The notes beneath the pieces were generated by a model. It made no database searches, was not told the DNA's origin, and saw only the letters and a list, made by a program, of their open reading frames with translations. From Alteromonas portus (GTDB lineage Bacteria; Pseudomonadota; Gammaproteobacteria; Enterobacterales; Alteromonadaceae), in the NCBI RefSeq assembly GCF_005117025.1, contig NZ_SWCO01000002.1, positions 372,001 to 436,000 of the forward strand: DNA of 64,000 nt. The letters run 5' to 3'. Of the stretch, positions 54,323 through 63,343 are shown piece by piece (positions within the stretch are counted from its first letter, which is position 1; each line of letters opens with the position of its first letter). The position numbers and the translations under genes were made by a program.

Positions 54323-54348
54323 AAAAGGCACTGCTTAAAAACAGTGCC
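54323..54348 (-). terminator. Terminator of the ABC exporter and TonB receptor operon
   Basis: GGCACTG and CAGTGCC pair around an 8-base loop. On the minus strand the stem is followed by TTTTGT. It lies about 30 bases after the receptor stop. Confidence 0.8.
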
Positions 54349-54375
54349 CTACAGAATTGTAGCTAAAATGAAGCG

Positions 54376-56571
54376 CTAAAAGCGATAGGCGGCTGTTAAC
54401 CTAAAGCGCTGGGGTGCACCAGGTTCAACCCATACGTCAGCAAAAGAGTTTGTATAAAACTCTTCATCAAATAGGTTATCTACCGAAACTTTAACCGATA
54501 AGTTCTCTATAGGCTCTATTTCAGCAAACGCACGAACCGTGGTGTAGCTGGGTAAATAGAAGTCAGTAGCGGTTTGACCTAAACGCTTATCTACATACAA
54601 CAGGCCTGAACCAATACGAGCTGGCATATCAGCAAAACTAAGGCCTTTGCTCAATTGAATGCTCAGTTGGTTTTCTGGCACGTTAATGAGTGGGTCACCA
54701 GATTCAATGGCTGCAACAAAATTAGCGTCCGCCGCATCGTTTGTACTCTCTGCATCAACAAAGGTGTACGATACCCAAAGCGAAATATCATTTTCAAATT
54801 CAGCATTAATATCTAGCTCAACACCACGACTGCGCGCTTCGCCAGCCGGGGTAAGAAAGAAGCCGTCAGATGCTTCCTCGCTGTCATCAAACACCAAAAT
54901 GTTGCTTTGCTCGATATTAAACACAGCGAAAGTAACGTCACCACGTATATTATTGAACATTGACGTAAGATCGGCCTTAACCCCGATTTCCGCTGATTTC
55001 GATTCATTCGGTTCAAACGGGTTTCCGGCGAAATCTGAGCCTGTCAGTTGTCGGAAACCTTCACCGTAGGTTGCGTACACACTCGTGGTGTCATCAAACA
55101 AGTAAACAGCACCCACTTGTGGAGAGAAGCGCGTGTCGTCCTGTGATGTAGTACTTACAGGGGACGCTAAGCGGTTATCAATTTCCTGCTCGAACTTATC
55201 GAAGCGGCCGCCCAGTCTAATTTGGAACTTATCAGTGATGTTGATTTGGTCTTGAAAATAGATACCCCAAGCCTCTTGAACTTCAAAACGGTCCAAATTG
55301 TCAGACAATTCAACGTCCGGAAGCGGTGAGTAATCAGGATTGAAAATATCAACCACCAAGTACTGATCTAAATCCAAGTCGTTAATGTCAGTATCGCTTG
55401 AAAAGAATGGGGGGCGGTAGCGCAGAATAATCTGATCATTTTCAAATTTGTCGTAGTCAGCACCAATAATCACGCGATGGGTGAGCGACCCAGTATCGAA
55501 ATGCCCCGCGATTTCACCACGTAAAACGAAGTAATCGGTTTGAAAATTACGGTAGCGTTTAAAACGTGACAGCAAAGCTTGATTGGGATCGATAAACAAC
55601 GTTTGGCGACCATCGAAATTGTTTTCTAATGCGTTACCTTCGAAAGTGGTATCGCGCAAGCCAGCACCCAAAAGCAGGTTCCATTCGTCAGCAAGTTTAT
55701 GGGAAATTTCTATTTGATGACCAACTACTTCAGTATCGATGGTGTCGCCACTAGGATCGCCAGTAAAGGTTTCAATTGGCTGATGGCCCAATTCACCATC
55801 AATGGCCACAACCCCACGGTCAAAAGGAATTTTTTGTTCGGTGTATTCGAGTTCATACGTGATCTTGGTATCTGCCGACGCTTCCCACGTTACGGATGGG
55901 TAAAATCCGAAACGCTCAGTCTCTACTATATCGCGAAAACTTTCTGCATCTTCATAAAAGCCTACTAAGCGTACGCCTACATCTTCAGCGCTGCCTGCCA
56001 CGGTTTGTACATCAGCCTCAATACGCTTCTGCGACCAGCTTCCGTAAGTCGCTTTAATTTCACCACCTTGACGGAACTGAGGGCGCTTTGTAACAAGGTT
56101 TACCGCTCCACCTGGTTCTCCACGACCAAACAGCGCTGCCTTCGGGCCTTTTAATACTTCAACATGATCAATGCCAGATAAATCACGAGGTCCGCCAAAG
56201 CCGCGTCCTGCGTTAAAACCATTTACTAAAAAACCACTAGGTAAGTTCTCGTCACCTGAAAAACCGCGTATAGCAAAGCTGTTCCAAAGGCCGCCAAAAT
56301 TATTTTGCCTTGCTACCGAGGCGGATAAGTCTAATGCGTCGTTAAGGTTGATAGCGCCTGCATCATTCATTAATCTGAGATCGATATCCTGCGCGGCGGC
56401 GGGCACTTCTTTATACTCAAACGCCCCTTGATATGCCCGATGCATCCCGTGAACAGTAATCTTCTCTACATTTGCTTCTGATTGATCATCAGTGTTTTGC
56501 GCATATGCAGAAACATTCAAAAGCGATGCAATAGAAATGGCGAGGGTAGATTTTACCCAACTAGTCTTCAT
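54376..56571 (-). CDS. TonB-dependent siderophore receptor in an ABC exporter operon
   Basis: The 731-residue protein has a signal peptide (1-24, ending A-Y-A-Q), a TonB box E-K-I-T-V-H-G-M, a plug with F-A-I-R-G-F-S-G-D-E-N-L and E-V-L-K-G-P-K-A-A-L-F-G-R-G-E-P-G-G, and a barrel ending in Y-R-F. The barrel has siderophore-receptor features and no extra N-terminal signalling domain. Its ATG lies inside the end of the DUF3526 gene (11-base overlap), so it is translated with the exporter subunits. Pairing a receptor with an ABC-2 exporter rather than an importer is unusual. Ligand unknown. Confidence 0.92.
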   Translation of the reverse strand: MKTSWVKSTLAISIASLLNVSAYAQNTDDQSEANVEKITVHGMHRAYQGAFEYKEVPAAAQDIDLRLMNDAGAINLNDALDLSASVARQNNFGGLWNSFAIRGFSGDENLPSGFLVNGFNAGRGFGGPRDLSGIDHVEVLKGPKAALFGRGEPGGAVNLVTKRPQFRQGGEIKATYGSWSQKRIEADVQTVAGSAEDVGVRLVGFYEDAESFRDIVETERFGFYPSVTWEASADTKITYELEYTEQKIPFDRGVVAIDGELGHQPIETFTGDPSGDTIDTEVVGHQIEISHKLADEWNLLLGAGLRDTTFEGNALENNFDGRQTLFIDPNQALLSRFKRYRNFQTDYFVLRGEIAGHFDTGSLTHRVIIGADYDKFENDQIILRYRPPFFSSDTDINDLDLDQYLVVDIFNPDYSPLPDVELSDNLDRFEVQEAWGIYFQDQINITDKFQIRLGGRFDKFEQEIDNRLASPVSTTSQDDTRFSPQVGAVYLFDDTTSVYATYGEGFRQLTGSDFAGNPFEPNESKSAEIGVKADLTSMFNNIRGDVTFAVFNIEQSNILVFDDSEEASDGFFLTPAGEARSRGVELDINAEFENDISLWVSYTFVDAESTNDAADANFVAAIESGDPLINVPENQLSIQLSKGLSFADMPARIGSGLLYVDKRLGQTATDFYLPSYTTVRAFAEIEPIENLSVKVSVDNLFDEEFYTNSFADVWVEPGAPQRFRLTAAYRF

Positions 56572-57871
56572 GAGTGTTTTCCTGTTTCTTACTTACTTGT
56601 GGTGAAAATTGGGGTAGCTGTTTAAAACTGGCAGTTGAAAAGTCAGGAGCTTCAAACAAATGGTGGTAGTAAAATTTGCGCAGCGACGCATGAAACTCGC
56701 GAACATTATTTTCGTAGTTGACCATGGCTTGAACATCGGTATCGGCCGCACTTGTTAATAAGCGTTGCGTTAACAAAGATGGCGATAGCAGAGCAACATA
56801 GCTGGCAATTTCATCTTTGCGCAGTGTGGCGGCTTGGTAAGACTCTGAAAGCCCCTTTGCTGTTTGATCGCCAACTTGTTGAAATGCGTAGTACCACTTC
56901 CAGTTAAACGAACTGTCTCGCTGCGGGTCGAAATCGGTTTTATCCGCCCACTGTGGGTGAGTTTCAATAAACGCTTGCCATGTATCTTCAACAGGTTTGT
57001 CCCATGCGCTGTTAACGGCCTCTCGCTGCGTAAGCACAATGTCACCGCCCTCAGGTGTATCAACAGACGCGTTAATTATGGTGTGTCCGGTAACAGGCAC
57101 AATAACAGTTGTGACAAGCCATACGCCTAACATGATTGAGGCCAGATGTGTGGCACTGAAATGAGCAAAACGCTTAGCAGCACCTATGGCAAGAACAATG
57201 GCACTCCATATAATGATGCTGCCAATGACTATGGCGCAAACCGTTAGAATTGAAGCCACAGACGCGCCATTGACCACACTAAAGGCAATAAGAGGAATAA
57301 GTGTTGCCAGTACTAAGGGAACTAGGGTTACCAGTACACGTGATGACCAAATAGCATGTGAATTACGTGCGGTTACATTAAGTAAGTCAAAACGGCGTGC
57401 CTCGCGTTCCTTCGCCTTTAAGTCGTAAAGCAGCAAAATGATAAACAGGGGCAGTAGTACACTGGTAACAAACGCAAAGTCAAAGCGCCCTAAGAAAGCA
57501 AGTTCTGGATTGTCTGTATCGCTTTCGTAAATCTGACCTTCGAGTGCGAGCATTCGAATGCGGTGCTTCCACGGAAACACATCGCGCTCTCCTACGGCAG
57601 CAAACGCCAACGGTGAGGGTGGGGCATAAGTCAAATGAAAGGCGTAATAGGCAACCATGCCGTAATTGGATTGGTGAGTAAGGACAGCGTTGCGTTCTGT
57701 TTCATCTTTCTTTAACAGGCGCTCTATTGTGGCTTGCTGCTCTTGCATTTCCGCATAGCCTGACCATAACGAAACCGAGCTTAGAAGAAACACGACTAAA
57801 AGCGTTAGTTTTATCTGGCGATGACCAAATACGAAACCCGCTTCTCGTTTAATATCACTAAAACGGATCAT
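56561..57871 (-). CDS. DUF3526 ABC-2-type permease subunit (second)
   Basis: The 436-residue protein has an N-terminal helix (about 18-40), a large periplasmic segment with helical features, and five or six clustered C-terminal helices with R-F-D-F-A-F-V-T-S-V-L-L-P, L-K-A-K-E-R-E-A-R-R-F-D-L and R-V-L-V-T-L-V-P. This is the DUF3526 architecture found in ABC-2 exporters linked to copper and siderophore genes. It is a partner of the preceding permease subunit. Its start overlaps that gene by 4 bases (ATGA) and its end overlaps the receptor gene by 11 bases. Confidence 0.85.
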   Translation of the reverse strand: MIRFSDIKREAGFVFGHRQIKLTLLVVFLLSSVSLWSGYAEMQEQQATIERLLKKDETERNAVLTHQSNYGMVAYYAFHLTYAPPSPLAFAAVGERDVFPWKHRIRMLALEGQIYESDTDNPELAFLGRFDFAFVTSVLLPLFIILLLYDLKAKEREARRFDLLNVTARNSHAIWSSRVLVTLVPLVLATLIPLIAFSVVNGASVASILTVCAIVIGSIIIWSAIVLAIGAAKRFAHFSATHLASIMLGVWLVTTVIVPVTGHTIINASVDTPEGGDIVLTQREAVNSAWDKPVEDTWQAFIETHPQWADKTDFDPQRDSSFNWKWYYAFQQVGDQTAKGLSESYQAATLRKDEIASYVALLSPSLLTQRLLTSAADTDVQAMVNYENNVREFHASLRKFYYHHLFEAPDFSTASFKQLPQFSPQVSKKQENTHED

Positions 57872-59310
57872 GGATTTAACCTCCTAACTGCAGCTTGTAG
57901 AAGTAATGCGGTAAGTCCCATCCAAAGCAATAGCTGCACAAAATAAATAAATGCGTTACTTATGCGTGTGCTTCCAGCTTCGGGTTTAAAATCAAACTCT
58001 GCTAACATCGACCAGTTGTCAGCGCCAACCACAGCTTTGTCTGCTGCCTCTTCACTGGCATTGCGGTTCATATCTAATTTGTAGTCGAGTTTTTCAGCGT
58101 GAACCTTGTTCAAAGCCTGAACAAAATCAAGCCTTAATGTCTCCGCTTCTCTCAAAAAGCGGTGATGTGTTTCAAGGCTAGTTCCAGCAAGAATTGTAGA
58201 AATAGAGCGCACAGCTACGGTAGGGGAGAGCCAGCCAAACTGACGTGCTATTTGGGCTTGTTCTAACTCTTCGGACATGCGGGTTTCAGCAAACTCATTG
58301 AGTACTTTGGCTTGTCGGCCTTCTGAGTACTGGGCAACAATGCCCCTGAAATTCACGGGTAAGTCATCAACTGAATCTACATTATATTTGGCTAGTAAAT
58401 CTTCTTTTAGCTTTTTGAATGCAGGGTCGTTAACGTCGTGACCGTCGCCTAAACTTCTAAGCTTTTCTTCCACTTTGAAATCGGCTTCAAGTTTTCCCAT
58501 TGAAGGAGCAATGTTAGTGGCGACACTGCTTCCTAAACGAGGTAGCAACACACAAGCGCTCATCCAAATGACAATAAGTACGGTAAAGCTAACGCTGCTT
58601 TTTTCAAATATGGCCGAGCACGCAGTTACTACCGTGGCCCACAGTAAAAAGTAAACCACATAACTAAGACAAAAGAGCATAACAACGAGCGCACTTTCGT
58701 TTGAAAATAAGACATAAAAACAGGCAAGCAGCAGCGGGAGTAAAAATAGGCTGCTTGCGGTTATAAGCGCCAAAAGTTTACCTAAAAGCAATTCCCACCG
58801 TGAGGTGCCTTGAGAAAGCAATAAAGTAAGTGTGCCCGCCTCGCGCTCTCGCGTTACGCTGCCGTAGCCAATCAGAATAATAAATAAAGGTGCAAGTACC
58901 AGCGCTAGAAAACTAGGGGTTAAGCTGCTAAATCGCGTAAGTCCAGCGGATTGGCGTTGCTCTGCAAACATTGCGCTGTTTTGACGGTGCCCTTCTAAAA
59001 ATATAGCGTTCCCCGTGTAGGTATCGACACCGGGTTCAATTACGCTAAGTGGAGTGGGGGCGCGAAAAACGTAATGACCGTAATGCACCATGCGATGTGG
59101 ATGTTTATCGGGCTGAGCTTTAAAACGTTGTTCAGCTTCTGTTTGAAGGTGGTCTCTGGCGTGAGCAGCCTCATTAATGTGAAAGGCATTGACCACGAGT
59201 GCTGCAATGGTAAGTATGGCGCCTAGCAGTAAAACGGTGGCCGCTACTTTTGTTCGCATCCAATAGCGCCACTGTTCTGCACAAATTATTGTAGCAACAT
59301 TCAGTATCAT
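57868..59310 (-). CDS. DUF3526 ABC-2-type permease subunit (first)
   Basis: The 480-residue permease has an N-terminal helix, a long soluble periplasmic domain (about 50-140) and six C-terminal helices. Family motifs are R-E-R-E-A-G-T-L-T-L-L-L-S-Q-G-T, an ABC-2 coupling segment, and W-E-L-L-L-G-K-L-L-A-L. A second soluble segment (about 265-420) is predicted outside. It forms a heterodimer with the other DUF3526 protein and is driven by the ATPase encoded upstream, which it overlaps by four bases (ATGA). Transported substrate unknown. Confidence 0.85.
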   Translation of the reverse strand: MILNVATIICAEQWRYWMRTKVAATVLLLGAILTIAALVVNAFHINEAAHARDHLQTEAEQRFKAQPDKHPHRMVHYGHYVFRAPTPLSVIEPGVDTYTGNAIFLEGHRQNSAMFAEQRQSAGLTRFSSLTPSFLALVLAPLFIILIGYGSVTREREAGTLTLLLSQGTSRWELLLGKLLALITASSLFLLPLLLACFYVLFSNESALVVMLFCLSYVVYFLLWATVVTACSAIFEKSSVSFTVLIVIWMSACVLLPRLGSSVATNIAPSMGKLEADFKVEEKLRSLGDGHDVNDPAFKKLKEDLLAKYNVDSVDDLPVNFRGIVAQYSEGRQAKVLNEFAETRMSEELEQAQIARQFGWLSPTVAVRSISTILAGTSLETHHRFLREAETLRLDFVQALNKVHAEKLDYKLDMNRNASEEAADKAVVGADNWSMLAEFDFKPEAGSTRISNAFIYFVQLLLWMGLTALLLQAAVRRLNP

Positions 59311-60029
59311 ACATTACGCCCTGCAAATGCTGCGTGAACGGCTTCAGTATCTATTGGCGTATCGCCAGCACGCTCGAAAGAACCGGTTAATTTACCGTTA
59401 CTTAAAAGCACAATACGGTGAGCCACTTGGCACGCACCATATACGTCGTGAGTTACCATAAAAATGGTAGCGCCGCCTGCCGCTAACTCTGACACTAGCG
59501 CATTAAATTCGTCAATGGCCGCTGGATCTAGCCCAGATGTAGGTTCGTCTAAAAACAGCACAGGCGCGTTGCGCAATAGCGCCAAGGCAATTGCCGTTTT
59601 CTGACGCATGCCTTTTGAATAATGAGATAGCGCCTTATTCCACGAATCTTCTTGAAGTGCGACCTTGCGAAGCGCGGCGAACATATCGTCGTCAGACTTA
59701 TCTACCCCAGCAACTGACAGGAAATAACGAATATTTTCTACGCCGGAAAGATGGCCGTATAAGGTGACAGATTCGGGTAAGTAGGCAACAGACTTTTGAA
59801 CTTGGTTTGGCTGGGTAGAGGCGTTATGCCCTAGCACAGTAGCGCTACCGCTATTTGCTTTCATAAGCCCTAGAAAAGTTTTAAGGGTGGTAGATTTACC
59901 CGCACCATTTCCACCTAACAGTGCAAATACTTCGCCTTTACCTACATTAAAATTGAGATTGTCTAGAAGCGTGCGATCGTCAACACGTACGGTAAGCGCA
60001 TCCGCGCAGATTACTGAATTTGTTTGCAT
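59307..60029 (-). CDS. ABC exporter ATPase (NosF/YhaQ-like)
   Basis: The 240-residue ATPase has Walker A L-L-G-G-N-G-A-G-K-S-T-T, a Q-loop in Y-L-P-E-S-V-T-L-Y, the signature Y-S-K-G-M-R-Q-K, Walker B V-L-F-L-D-E-P-T-S-G-L-D-P and switch His in V-T-H-D-V-Y-G. It resembles exporter ATPases of the NosF/CcmA group. It is the first gene of the four-gene minus-strand operon, with its TGA overlapping the first permease ATG. A palindrome GTTATATTATAAC at 60065-60077 and a TATAAT in it may be the promoter region. Confidence 0.9.
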   Translation of the reverse strand: MQTNSVICADALTVRVDDRTLLDNLNFNVGKGEVFALLGGNGAGKSTTLKTFLGLMKANSGSATVLGHNASTQPNQVQKSVAYLPESVTLYGHLSGVENIRYFLSVAGVDKSDDDMFAALRKVALQEDSWNKALSHYSKGMRQKTAIALALLRNAPVLFLDEPTSGLDPAAIDEFNALVSELAAGGATIFMVTHDVYGACQVAHRIVLLSNGKLTGSFERAGDTPIDTEAVHAAFAGRNV

Positions 60030-60344
60030 TGTATAACGTGCCGTAACAGAAAATTTTGCGCAATGTTATATTATAACTAAATGATTGGGAATACGTTTTA
60101 CTTCAAAGTGAGAGTGGAATGACCAATCAAGGGACTAAAGCAGGGCGTAACAGAAAAGTGTCGAAGTTATGAATGAAAAGAGCATGCCAATGAGTATATG
60201 GCTATCTCATTGAATTTAAGCTTTCTATTTTTATCAAAGATTTTTCCACTTTTACCGAATTGTGTGAAATTATTAGTTTGCTTTACCTGTCTTTTAGCAA
60301 CACCAATAAATGCTATTTACCTATGAAATTAAAAGAGAGTCATA
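60030..60344. other. Divergent intergenic region with a 13-bp palindrome
   Basis: This gap separates the ABC operon from the plus-strand membrane protein gene. GTTATATTATAAC (60065-60077, arms 6-1-6) overlaps a minus-strand TATAAT (60070-60075) and could be the operator or promoter of the ABC operon. No other feature was recognised. Confidence 0.5.
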
Positions 60345-60947
60345 ATGGAATTTACACATAAGCGCACCATTCAAATTACAGCGTCGTTATTATTACTACT
60401 AGCAATAACACAGGCTGTTTTTACAGCGCTTTACAGCGGCGGAATTAGCTTTTCAAGACAGTATGCCTGGGGATTTGAAGCAACTATTTTTACCGTGCTA
60501 GTTGCTTTTGCAAGTACCGCAATGGTGCAAGCTAAAGAGGCGCAACTAGGTTGGTCGGCTATTGCTTTTAGTGCAGTGCTTAATATAGTGCAGGTGAGTA
60601 TCGGCCTAACGTTATTTTCAACCTTCGGCCAAGTTGCTGGCGCAGTAGAAGGGGCTAAGCCTTTAATCGGCGGCGTGGTGTCTTTATCTTTCATGATTTA
60701 CTATACGGCAAAACTATTGTTAGGCTTAGCAGCCGTTGTTTTCGGCCTATCACTTCTAGCAAAAGGCGGTAAAGCAATTGGCGGCCTTACAACTGTAGCC
60801 GGCGCAGTAGCTATGCTTGCCAATACCATATTGATTATATTTGGTCGTGATGGATTTTTACCATCAGGTGTAGCTGGCGCTTCAGGTATGATTGCAACGT
60901 TACTGTTGGCTATCTGCTTAATAAGCCTAAACCGCAAATCAGACTAG
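60345..60947 (+). CDS. Small polytopic membrane protein, function unknown
   Basis: The 200-residue protein has about five helices (10-32, 42-62, 70-90, 108-135 and 150-195) joined by short loops, and few charged residues. It has no motif I recognise. The start is ATG 60345 with AAGAGAG upstream. It is alone between the divergent ABC operon and ssrA and probably ends at the hairpin at 61217-61246. Confidence 0.7.
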   Translation: MEFTHKRTIQITASLLLLLAITQAVFTALYSGGISFSRQYAWGFEATIFTVLVAFASTAMVQAKEAQLGWSAIAFSAVLNIVQVSIGLTLFSTFGQVAGAVEGAKPLIGGVVSLSFMIYYTAKLLLGLAAVVFGLSLLAKGGKAIGGLTTVAGAVAMLANTILIIFGRDGFLPSGVAGASGMIATLLLAICLISLNRKSD

Positions 60948-61216
60948 GGCTTAATAACTTTCAAACAAAGTACTTTATTAAGTAAAACATTGGAGCTTGT
61001 AAGGGAGCGGTGGGGATGTGAACAGCTGCATAGTGTTCAGCGCATCCAACCTGTCGCTAACAGTTCCACTAAGTTTCTGGTGTTGTAACCCACTGTAATA
61101 CTGCGATGCGTCACATAACATTGTGTCGCTTCTAATGTTATTCAGTGTGTGAATGCTACTATATGCTCTCAGAACTTGCGGGTCTAGATGAGGGTAAGTT
61201 ACTGAAATTGAGACAT
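60948..61216. other. Non-coding gap between membrane protein gene and ssrA
   Basis: Mostly featureless. An inverted repeat ATAACATT (61115-61122) and AATGTTAT (61134-61141) with an 11-base loop stands out; its role is unknown. Confidence 0.4.
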
Positions 61217-61246
61217 AAAAAAAGACGTCCTAGAACGTCTTTTTTT
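61217..61246. terminator. Bidirectional terminator downstream of ssrA
   Basis: AAAAAAAGACGT and ACGTCTTTTTTT pair around a 6-base loop. It is downstream of ssrA on the minus strand and of the plus-strand membrane protein gene. Confidence 0.85.
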
Positions 61247-61253
61247 ATTGAAT

Positions 61254-61612
61254 TGGTGGAGCTGGCGGGATTTGAACCCGCGTCCAGAAAATGTCTACCT
61301 TTGGTACTACATGCTTAGTTTGTCATTTATTTAACTGCTTGGAACTCCGACAAACAGGATTTCCTTGCAGCTGGCCTAATACTGTTTCGCGGTTCACCCT
61401 TAGACAAGGTTCCCTCGCTATCCTACTTGGATGACCTTCCGAATCCCCGCTAGCAGGAAAAGACTAGGGTGGAAGGGCCTATGCCGGTTATTAAGCGGCT
61501 AGTGCGTATGTTTCGTCGTTTGCGACTATTTAAATGCGGCTTTTTAAGAGGCAAACCGCTCCTCTGCATGCACCTCCGGCTTCCTAGATCCTGTCGAATC
61601 CTAATCAGCCCC
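61254..61612 (-). ncRNA. ssrA: Transfer-messenger RNA
   Basis: The minus strand reads GGGGCTGATTAGGATTCGAC at its 5' end and finishes with GGTTCAAATCCC (T-arm), GCCAGCTCCACCA. The acceptor stem pairs these ends. The length is 359 nt, close to the 363 nt of E. coli tmRNA. The tag frame begins at GCA (61523-61521) and ends TAA (61493-61491), encoding A-N-D-E-T-Y-A-L-A-A. tmRNA with SmpB rescues stalled ribosomes, and the tag directs ClpXP proteolysis. It is transcribed toward its terminator at 61217-61246, and smpB lies 1.7 kb upstream of it on the same strand. Confidence 0.97.
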
Positions 61613-61626
61613 GAGTGTGATTTTCA

Positions 61627-61653
61627 ATAATAGCACAATTGTTACATGGTTAA
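61627..61653 (-). promoter_or_regulatory. Putative ssrA promoter
   Basis: TATTAT (61632-61627) and TTAACC (61653-61648), separated by 15 bases on the minus strand, would start transcription about 8 bases before the mature tmRNA end, as in E. coli. Confidence 0.5.
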
Positions 61654-62006
61654 ATACATTCTTTTGAAAATTACTTTAAATTTTAAGGGTTTGGCTATAA
61701 ATCAACCAAAAATAACATCTAGTTTTTCAAAAGCTTACCAGTGTGAACTACAGTTGAAGCTGCGCTTGCACCGTAACGCACAAACAATGAGTATTACCGA
61801 ACTTACTTAGATATGGGGTACGCATGCCTAAATTTCAAGGCCGAGCGCCCAAAGGACATGCAAAACAACGTAATTATTAAATTTCGATAGCGCTTTTTAT
61901 CTGATTATTTTAGCAAATTTTTAAGGAAATAGTGCTGATGTAATGATGCAATTAGTACCAAGAACCATTAAAGTACGTCAGCATAATTAAAAGGCTTGTA
62001 GTGTAA
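61654..62006. other. Gap between the ssrA promoter and the OYE gene
   Basis: The region is AT-rich. It contains one possible small gene (61824-61880, 18 codons, below) with GGGG six bases upstream of its ATG. No other feature was identified. Confidence 0.4.
61824..61880 (+). CDS. Possible 18-residue basic peptide
   Basis: ATG 61824 with GGGG six bases upstream opens 18 codons to TAA 61878-61880. The peptide is glycine- and lysine-rich (P-K-F-Q-G-R-A-P-K-G-H-A-K-Q-R-N-Y). Family unknown. Chance or the remains of a longer gene are both possible. Confidence 0.3.
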   Translation: MPKFQGRAPKGHAKQRNY

Positions 62007-63230
62007 ATGTCTTCAGATTCCATATTGTATTCTCCGTATACCTTGCCGTGTGGCATAACGGCGCGAAACCGTCTTGTTAAAGCTGCAATGGAAGAGAACA
62101 TGTCGAGTTTGGGAAATGTTCCCGGCGAGTCTTTGTACTCACTATATCGATATTGGGCCCATGGTAATTTGGGCATGGTGATAACGGGTAATGTGATGGT
62201 TGATAAAAGTGCCATGACAGGGCCTGGTGGCGTTGCACTAGAAAAAGATACCGACATTGCGCCGTTTCAAAAGTGGGCAAAAATCATTAAGTCTAATGGC
62301 GCTTTAGCCATAATGCAGATTAACCATCCTGGTCGACAGGTATTTAAAGCGATGAAAGGCAAAGCTATTGCGCCTTCTGCTGTACCGCTTGATATGGGCA
62401 AGCACTCTAAGTTGTTTGCTCAACCACGTGAAATGACCTGCCAAGACATTCACGATGTGTGCAAACGGTTTGTTCAAACTGCTAAGCAAGCTGAAAAAGC
62501 CGGGTTTGATGGCGTTGAAATTCACGCCGCTCACGGTTATTTACTTACGCAGTTTTTATCACCGCTTACTAATCAGCGCCAAGACGAGTGGGGCGGTTCT
62601 ATTATTAACCGCGCTCGCTTGCTAATAAATATAGTCAGTCAGGTTAGAGCGGTTTGCGCTAAAGACTTCATTGTTATGGTTAAGCTTAACTCTGCAGATT
62701 TTCAGAAAAATGGCTTTTCTTTCGATGATGCCTGTGAAGTGGTTAACCGCTTGGAAGCCTTGGGTGTTGATGTTGTAGAACTGTCTGGCGGTAGTTATGA
62801 AGCGCCCGCGATGCAAGGGCAAACTCGCGATAATACTACCCTTGCCAGAGAGGCCTACTTTTTAGAGTTCGCACAGGCCTTGGTAAGTAAAACTGAGATT
62901 CCACTTATGACTACAGGTGGTATCAAAAGAGCCGAAGTAGCAGAAGAAGTGATTGAACAAGGCTGCGCTCTGGTGGGATTAGCCAGTGCCCTTGCTATTA
63001 CGCCCGACTTAGCGAAAAAGTGGCAGCAAGAGTGGACTTACTCAGGCATTATTCCCCATTGTGCTTGGAAAGATAAATCGTTGGCTAGTCTTGCAAATAT
63101 GGCGATGGTACGAAGACAACTGAGACGCCTTGGAAACAACCTAACCACACTACGAGATCCCTCTCCGCTATGGAGCCTTGTTCTTGATATGCTGCATCGC
63201 AAGAAAATGACGAAACGGGATGTGGGTTGA
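62007..63230 (+). CDS. Old yellow enzyme-family NADH:flavin oxidoreductase
   Basis: The 407-residue protein is a TIM-barrel FMN enzyme of the OYE family. It shows N-R-L-V-K-A-A-M-E-E, I-M-Q-I-N-H-P-G-R-Q, the substrate-binding pair in H-A-A-H-G-Y-L-L-T-Q-F-L-S-P-L-T-N, D-E-W-G-G-S, and T-T-G-G-I-K near the phosphate site. No C-terminal FAD/4Fe-4S domain is present, so it is not a full 2,4-dienoyl-CoA reductase. It likely reduces activated alkenes; the physiological substrate is unknown. It lies between ssrA and smpB. Confidence 0.9.
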   Translation: MSSDSILYSPYTLPCGITARNRLVKAAMEENMSSLGNVPGESLYSLYRYWAHGNLGMVITGNVMVDKSAMTGPGGVALEKDTDIAPFQKWAKIIKSNGALAIMQINHPGRQVFKAMKGKAIAPSAVPLDMGKHSKLFAQPREMTCQDIHDVCKRFVQTAKQAEKAGFDGVEIHAAHGYLLTQFLSPLTNQRQDEWGGSIINRARLLINIVSQVRAVCAKDFIVMVKLNSADFQKNGFSFDDACEVVNRLEALGVDVVELSGGSYEAPAMQGQTRDNTTLAREAYFLEFAQALVSKTEIPLMTTGGIKRAEVAEEVIEQGCALVGLASALAITPDLAKKWQQEWTYSGIIPHCAWKDKSLASLANMAMVRRQLRRLGNNLTTLRDPSPLWSLVLDMLHRKKMTKRDVG

Positions 63231-63314
63231 CGCAAACAGAAGACTAGAACGGCTTGCCGTGTAATTTTCTTGTTGAAAGCCAGTCTATATCGCCCTTCAT
63301 TTAACACAGTACAT

Positions 63315-63343
63315 AAAAAAACACAGCGTTAAACGCTGTGTTT
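63315..63343 (-). terminator. Intrinsic terminator overlapping the smpB stop codon
   Basis: ACACAGCGT and ACGCTGTGT pair around a 3-base loop that contains part of the smpB TAA. On the minus strand a T-run follows (plus-strand A-run at 63315-63320). Confidence 0.85.

Noticed and set aside
60065..60098. Fur box before the ABC exporter operon
   Set aside because: Only short matches to the consensus; the clear feature there is a GTTATATTATAAC palindrome with a TATAAT.
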